This document shows, one piece after another, positions 39,864 to 43,367 of a stretch of DNA of 43,367 nt. Source of the DNA: Gemmataceae bacterium (lineage in GTDB: Bacteria; Planctomycetota; Planctomycetia; Gemmatales; Gemmataceae); assembly GCA_009692005.1 (NCBI GenBank), contig SHZZ01000030.1, forward strand, positions 1 to 43,367, read 5' to 3'. A program made the translations under genes and the position numbers. Position 1 is the first letter of the stretch. Each line of letters opens with the position of its first letter. The notes under the pieces were generated by a model. It worked only from the letters and a program-made list of their open reading frames with translations. It made no database searches and was not told the origin of the DNA.

Positions 39864-41924
39864 ATGAACATCCGGCTGTTTTTCGTTTTGCTATTGGGAA
39901 CCCTACCCTTGACCACGCTGCTTTCAGACGAAGGAATGTGGACTTTCAACGCCCCGCCACGGGAGGTGTTAAAGCAACGGCACCAGTTTGAAATCGCCGA
40001 TTCCTGGCTGGAAAAAGCTCGCCTGGCCTCGGTGCGCTTCAACAACGGCGGCTCGGGAAGTTTCGTTTCACCCGAAGGTTTGATTCTGACCAACCACCAC
40101 ATCGGCGCCGACGCTTTGCAAAAACTCAGTCTGTCAGGGAGAAATCTTATTCGTGATGGTTTCCTCGCACGCAGCAGGGCCGAGGAACTCCCCTGCCCCG
40201 ATCTGGAACTCAATGTGTTAATGAGCATCGAAGATGTAACGGAGAAAGTGCGCTCGTCGCTGGCGCCTGGCCTGTCCCCCGCGGAAGCCGCCGCCGCCCG
40301 CCGTGCCGCCATGGCCAAAATAGAAAGCGATTCCCTGCAAGCGAGCAAACTCCGCAGCGATGTCGTCACCCTTTACCAGGGCGGCGCCTACCACCTTTAC
40401 CGCTACAAGAAATTTACCGATGTGCGCCTGGTAATGGCACCGGAGAGCGGCATCGCCTCGTTCGGCGGAGACAACGACAATTTCGAGTTCCCGCGCTACT
40501 GTCTCGATTTCTGTTTCTTCCGGGCTTATGAGAACGGCCAGCCGGTCAAGCCCCCGTCCTATTTCAAACTTGCCGCCACCGCCCCGGCCGAGGGCGACCT
40601 GGTTTTTGTCACCGGCCACCCGGGCACCACCAACCGGCTTGAAACTCTGGCCAAGCTGATCCACCGCCGCGACCACTTCCACCCCTACACTTTGGCCCGC
40701 TTACGAGCGATGGAAGCGGCGCTAGAAAGGTTTTCCTTTGCGCTGCCGGAAAATTCCACTCTGGCCGCCACCGACCTCCACCGTGTGGCCAACGCCAGGA
40801 AGGCGTTCACCGGCCAGTACAACGGATTATTGAACCCCGCCATTTTGCGGGTCAAGGAGCAGCAGGAGGAGGGGTTAAAAAAGGCGGCGCAAGGCAACGA
40901 AACCGCCCTGGCAGCCTGGCGAGCCATTGCCATCGCCCAGGCCAAGCTGGGCAGCTTTGAAAAACTGCACCTGCTCATTGAGCGGGGTGACGCCTTCTTC
41001 AGCGAACTCTTCACCATCGCCCGGACCATTGTCCGGTTGACCGAGGAATTGCCCAAGCCCAGCGGCAAACGGCTGCGTGAGTACCGCGATTCCAACTTGG
41101 AATCACTCAAATTTCAGCTTTTTTCTCCGGCCCCGATTCACCCCGCGCTGGAAATTGCCAAGCTGGAGGCATCGCTGGCTTTCCTGGCCGAGCAACTCGG
41201 AGGCGATAATAACATAACAAAGATCGCATTGGGTGGTGAAACTCCCCCGGTGCGAGCCCGCGACCTGGTTCACCAAAGCAAGCTGGCCGATCCGGCCGAG
41301 AGAAAACGGCTGGTAGAAGGCGGCGCGCAGGCGATCCATGCTTCCACCGACTCGATGATCCGCCTGGCCCGGGACATTGACGAACAGGCGCGGGCCCTGA
41401 GAAAACGGTATGAGGAAGAGGTGGAGGAGCCGGAACGCCAGGCTTATGACGCCATCGCCAAGGTGCGCTTTCAACTCCAGGGGGACAAAGTCGCCCCCGA
41501 CGCCACCTTCACCTTGCGCCTGGCTTTTGGCCTGGTGAAAGGTTACCGGGTGGACGACGCTGATTTACCCTTCCAGACCACCTTCAACGGCTTGTATGAA
41601 CGGCATAAAAAGATGCAGGGCAAGCCGCCCTTCGAACTGCCCCAGCGCTGGCTGGAGAAAAAAGAGAAGTTGAAAGGCAATTGTCCCATGGTGTTTGTCA
41701 GCACCGCGGACACGATCGGAGGGAACTCTGGCAGCCCGGTGATCAACCGCCATGGGGAGCTGGTGGGATTAAACTTCGACCGCAACCGCCATGGACTGGT
41801 CAGGAATTTCGTCTACACCGAAGAGCAGGCCAGACACATCTCGGTGCACGCGCACGGAATTCTCGAGGCCTTGGAAACCGCTTATAACGCTCAAACTCTG
41901 GCGCGGGAATTCGCCGGCAGGTAG
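39864..41924 (+). CDS. S46-family peptidase (dipeptidyl-peptidase 7/11-like)
   Basis: A 686-residue secreted serine peptidase. The signal peptide is IRLFFVLLLGTLPLTTLLS and the mature part opens EGMWTFNAPPREVL, as in S46 peptidases. Catalytic residues are the histidine in ILTNHHIGADAL, the aspartate in FGGDNDNFEFPRY, and the serine in GGNSGSPVINRHGELVG. Such enzymes release dipeptides from protein N-termini outside the cytoplasm and are known mainly from Bacteroidetes and other environmental bacteria. The start is ATG 39864; the open frame to 39819 has no ATG. No good ribosome site is seen, only AGCAGG about ten bases before. It stands alone. Confidence 0.93.
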   Translation: MNIRLFFVLLLGTLPLTTLLSDEGMWTFNAPPREVLKQRHQFEIADSWLEKARLASVRFNNGGSGSFVSPEGLILTNHHIGADALQKLSLSGRNLIRDGFLARSRAEELPCPDLELNVLMSIEDVTEKVRSSLAPGLSPAEAAAARRAAMAKIESDSLQASKLRSDVVTLYQGGAYHLYRYKKFTDVRLVMAPESGIASFGGDNDNFEFPRYCLDFCFFRAYENGQPVKPPSYFKLAATAPAEGDLVFVTGHPGTTNRLETLAKLIHRRDHFHPYTLARLRAMEAALERFSFALPENSTLAATDLHRVANARKAFTGQYNGLLNPAILRVKEQQEEGLKKAAQGNETALAAWRAIAIAQAKLGSFEKLHLLIERGDAFFSELFTIARTIVRLTEELPKPSGKRLREYRDSNLESLKFQLFSPAPIHPALEIAKLEASLAFLAEQLGGDNNITKIALGGETPPVRARDLVHQSKLADPAERKRLVEGGAQAIHASTDSMIRLARDIDEQARALRKRYEEEVEEPERQAYDAIAKVRFQLQGDKVAPDATFTLRLAFGLVKGYRVDDADLPFQTTFNGLYERHKKMQGKPPFELPQRWLEKKEKLKGNCPMVFVSTADTIGGNSGSPVINRHGELVGLNFDRNRHGLVRNFVYTEEQARHISVHAHGILEALETAYNAQTLAREFAGR

Positions 41925-41940
41925 TTCCCTCTTAAAGGCC

Positions 41941-41968
41941 TTGACCTTCTTTTTCCTCGCGGTACAGT
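41941..41968 (+). promoter_or_regulatory. Candidate promoter of the DUF1559 gene
   Basis: TTGACC (41941-41946) and TACAGT (41963-41968) are spaced 16 bases. The -35 box is one base from consensus and the -10 box two. If real, transcription starts near 41975 and leaves a leader of about 228 bases. Confidence 0.4.
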
Positions 41969-42002
41969 AATATCCAGTCTTCAATGTACGGAAAGTTTAT
42001 GC

Positions 42003-42123
42003 CTCGGATACGATTCACCTCTGATTTGGGTTCCCTGCCAGCCAGCCTGGCATCCGAGCCCGTTTCTTTCGGCCAGGGTTTCTCCTGAATGGCCTGATCT
42101 TAAAAGGCCGCGTGACCGGCCTT
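42003..42123 (+). promoter_or_regulatory. Structured leader region of the DUF1559 gene
   Basis: CTCGGAT (42003-42009) pairs with ATCCGAG (42052-42058), and the right side encloses a GCCAG/CTGGC hairpin (42037-42041 with 42047-42051). A second perfect 7-bp hairpin, AAGGCCG/CGGCCTT, is at 42104-42110 with 42117-42123. No gene fits in this gap between S46 and DUF1559. It may be a 5' leader RNA or an intergenic repeat. Confidence 0.4.
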
Positions 42124-42202
42124 CCGCTTCGGCAAGATGCCTAAATCCACCGCTGCGGGAATGTGACTTCAAACCAATTTAGATCAATCCAGGAGAATTA
42201 AC

Positions 42203-43213
42203 ATGACTATGCGAAGGTATTTGAGAATCGGCTTTACCCTCATTGAATTACTGGTGGTTATCGCCATCATTGCCCTTCTTGTCGGGCTCTTGCTGCCGGC
42301 CGTGCAAAAAGTGCGCGAGGCAGCCAGCAAAACGCAATCACGGAACAACCTCAAGCAATTGGGATTGTGCTTGGCCAATTTCCATGATCAGTTTCAGGTG
42401 ACGCCCCCCATGTTCGGCCCCATCGGCGGAACCGGAACCGGGACGCCCGCAGGCATCTTCTTCCATCTGCTTCCCTATATGGAACAGGAATCGCTTTTCC
42501 GCCTTGGGCCGGAAGCTGCGCGCGACAAGGTCCTTAAAGTTCTGCAAAACCCGATGGACTACACCATCAACGCCAACAGCGGGGTTTATTCCCTACCGCA
42601 AAATGTGCCTGCCTGGGCCGCCGGCGGGACAGCAACCAACCCCTGGCCGGCTTGGGCCAACCCCGGGCAACCCCGATGGGGATTGACTTCCTACGCCGCG
42701 GCCTGGCAGGTCTTTGGCGACAATGGCTTGAACTTCAATGCTCTCAAAGATGGGCTTTCTCACACCACGCTTTTTGGTGAACGCTATTCTGTCACCAGCC
42801 GCCCGGCTGGCTTGCCTTCACAGGGCGCTTCCCTTTGGGCCTATGGCGTGCCTTCGCCCGTAACCGATTACACCAATCCCGCCAGCCAACCAATTCTGGC
42901 CAATTCTCCTTACTCGAGCGGCTACTGGCCGAGGTTCGGCTATGTCAATCTGGTGGGAGCCAATGGCGGCTGGACCAACGACCCCGTGCGCAAGACAGTC
43001 AACTGGAACTGCCAGTGCCACATGGCGCCGGAGTTCAACAAGCGCGCGGATGAGTGTCATTCGTTGAAGCTGCAGGGCATGGGCGGGTCAATCACCATGT
43101 GCATGGCCGATGGCAGCGTGGTGACTCTTAATTCCTCGATGACCAACGAGGACTTTTACTATTGTGAAACGCCCAACGGAGGAGATATCTCCGCCGACCC
43201 GCAATTCCCCTAA
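42203..43213 (+). CDS. DUF1559 protein with prepilin-type N-terminal cleavage/methylation signal
   Basis: A 336-residue protein that begins with a type IV prepilin/pseudopilin signal: a short basic leader ([10 protein letters not shown]), then [20 protein letters not shown] with the Gly-Phe cleavage site and Glu at position +5. The DUF1559 (SBP_bac_10) body follows, with [15 protein letters not shown], a Gly/Pro-rich middle, FGERYSV and a C-terminal [15 protein letters not shown]. The ATG at 42203 has AGGAG seven bases upstream. Planctomycetes carry many such genes; they are pilin-like or surface-located proteins whose individual roles are not known. A lipoprotein gene begins 12 bases after its stop. 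Confidence 0.95.
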   Translation: MTMRRYLRIGFTLIELLVVIAIIALLVGLLLPAVQKVREAASKTQSRNNLKQLGLCLANFHDQFQVTPPMFGPIGGTGTGTPAGIFFHLLPYMEQESLFRLGPEAARDKVLKVLQNPMDYTINANSGVYSLPQNVPAWAAGGTATNPWPAWANPGQPRWGLTSYAAAWQVFGDNGLNFNALKDGLSHTTLFGERYSVTSRPAGLPSQGASLWAYGVPSPVTDYTNPASQPILANSPYSSGYWPRFGYVNLVGANGGWTNDPVRKTVNWNCQCHMAPEFNKRADECHSLKLQGMGGSITMCMADGSVVTLNSSMTNEDFYYCETPNGGDISADPQFP

Positions 43214-43225
43214 GGGAGGCTTGAG

Positions 43226-43367
43226 TTGAAGCGTCTAATAATGACGGCGCTGATTCTTGTGTCCGGCTGCCAGGGCGACCCTGCTCTGCAGCCGGGCGAT
43301 TCTCTGGAAGGAAAAATTCTTCCGGCCACCTGGAAACAAGGCTTCCCGGGTATGCTGGAAGTGCGTG
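43226..43367 (+). CDS. Small lipoprotein, TTG start (3' truncated by window)
   Basis: The TTG at 43226 follows GGGAGG by six bases and opens MKRLIMTALILVSGC, a lipoprotein signal with lipobox LVSGC (C15 modified, then QGD). An ATG at 43241 is an alternative but would leave a very short signal with no basic residue. The 47 residues seen continue DPALQPGDSLEGKILPATWK, likely a mature extracytoplasmic protein. It follows DUF1559 by 12 bases and is probably co-transcribed, as often seen in planctomycetes. The product is cut by the window edge, so the family is not identified. Confidence 0.75.
   Translation, partial: MKRLIMTALILVSGCQGDPALQPGDSLEGKILPATWKQGFPGMLEVR

Overview
The window reads as a chromosomal segment of a planctomycete, probably from the Gemmataceae/Isosphaeraceae side. 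The basis is the protein repertoire rather than any 16S signal: a DUF1549/DUF1553 protein next to a Tat-exported DUF1501 protein and a WD40 protein; a DUF1587/DUF1592/DUF1588/DUF1585 haem-motif protein overlapping a Tat-exported DUF1552 protein; a DUF1559 prepilin-like protein followed by a small lipoprotein; many secreted hypothetical proteins; and a GC-rich composition. I see no rRNA, tRNA, CRISPR array, transposase, integrase or phage gene. This is ordinary chromosome with several poorly described lineage-specific modules.

Layout from left to right. 1-1506: the end of one glycosyltransferase gene and a complete GT4 glycosyltransferase. 1515-8444 (minus strand): a long co-directional run transcribed as rpmE, prfA, prmC, then DUF1549/1553, DUF1501, WD40 and a YbjN-like gene; a 13-bp hairpin lies between rpmE and prfA. 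8650-10179: a xylulokinase-type FGGY kinase. 10257-12409 (minus): a Gfo/Idh/MocA oxidoreductase, a stand-alone HPt protein, and a small secreted protein whose signal peptide is cut from its body by an in-frame TGA. 12572-18475: larB, an S41 PDZ protease with a clear promoter and hairpin-rich leader, proB, an epimerase-like protein and a HpcH/HpaI aldolase. 18535-22107: a 1190-residue protein with a zinc-ribbon-like N-terminus, one membrane span and an outer beta-propeller-like region.

22188-34166: a Tat-exported thiamine-diphosphate enzyme, a large metzincin-like metalloprotease, a D-2-hydroxyacid dehydrogenase, a family-2-like glycosyltransferase, then the DUF1592-DUF1552 pair with a cysteine-cluster (YkgJ-like) gene on each side, then a PQQ-type propeller protein ending at a good terminator. 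34211-39764 (minus): a thioredoxin-like secreted protein; a phosphatase, LptF/LptG-type permease and CPBP-type membrane protein run; and an SPFH membrane protein with a small ribbon-helix-helix (RHH) protein. A near-perfect operator-like palindrome precedes the SPFH gene. 39864-43367: an S46 peptidase, a DUF1559 protein with a long structured leader, and the start of a TTG-initiated lipoprotein.

The most interesting items are the SPFH-RHH module with its operator, the Tat-exported thiamine-diphosphate enzyme with a changed metal motif, the DUF1592-DUF1552 pair flanked by two different cysteine-cluster proteins, the signal-peptide/TGA gene, and folded-DNA/RNA elements at 17492-17548, 14981-15044 and 42003-42123. 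All functional calls rest on motif recognition by eye; no database search was run.
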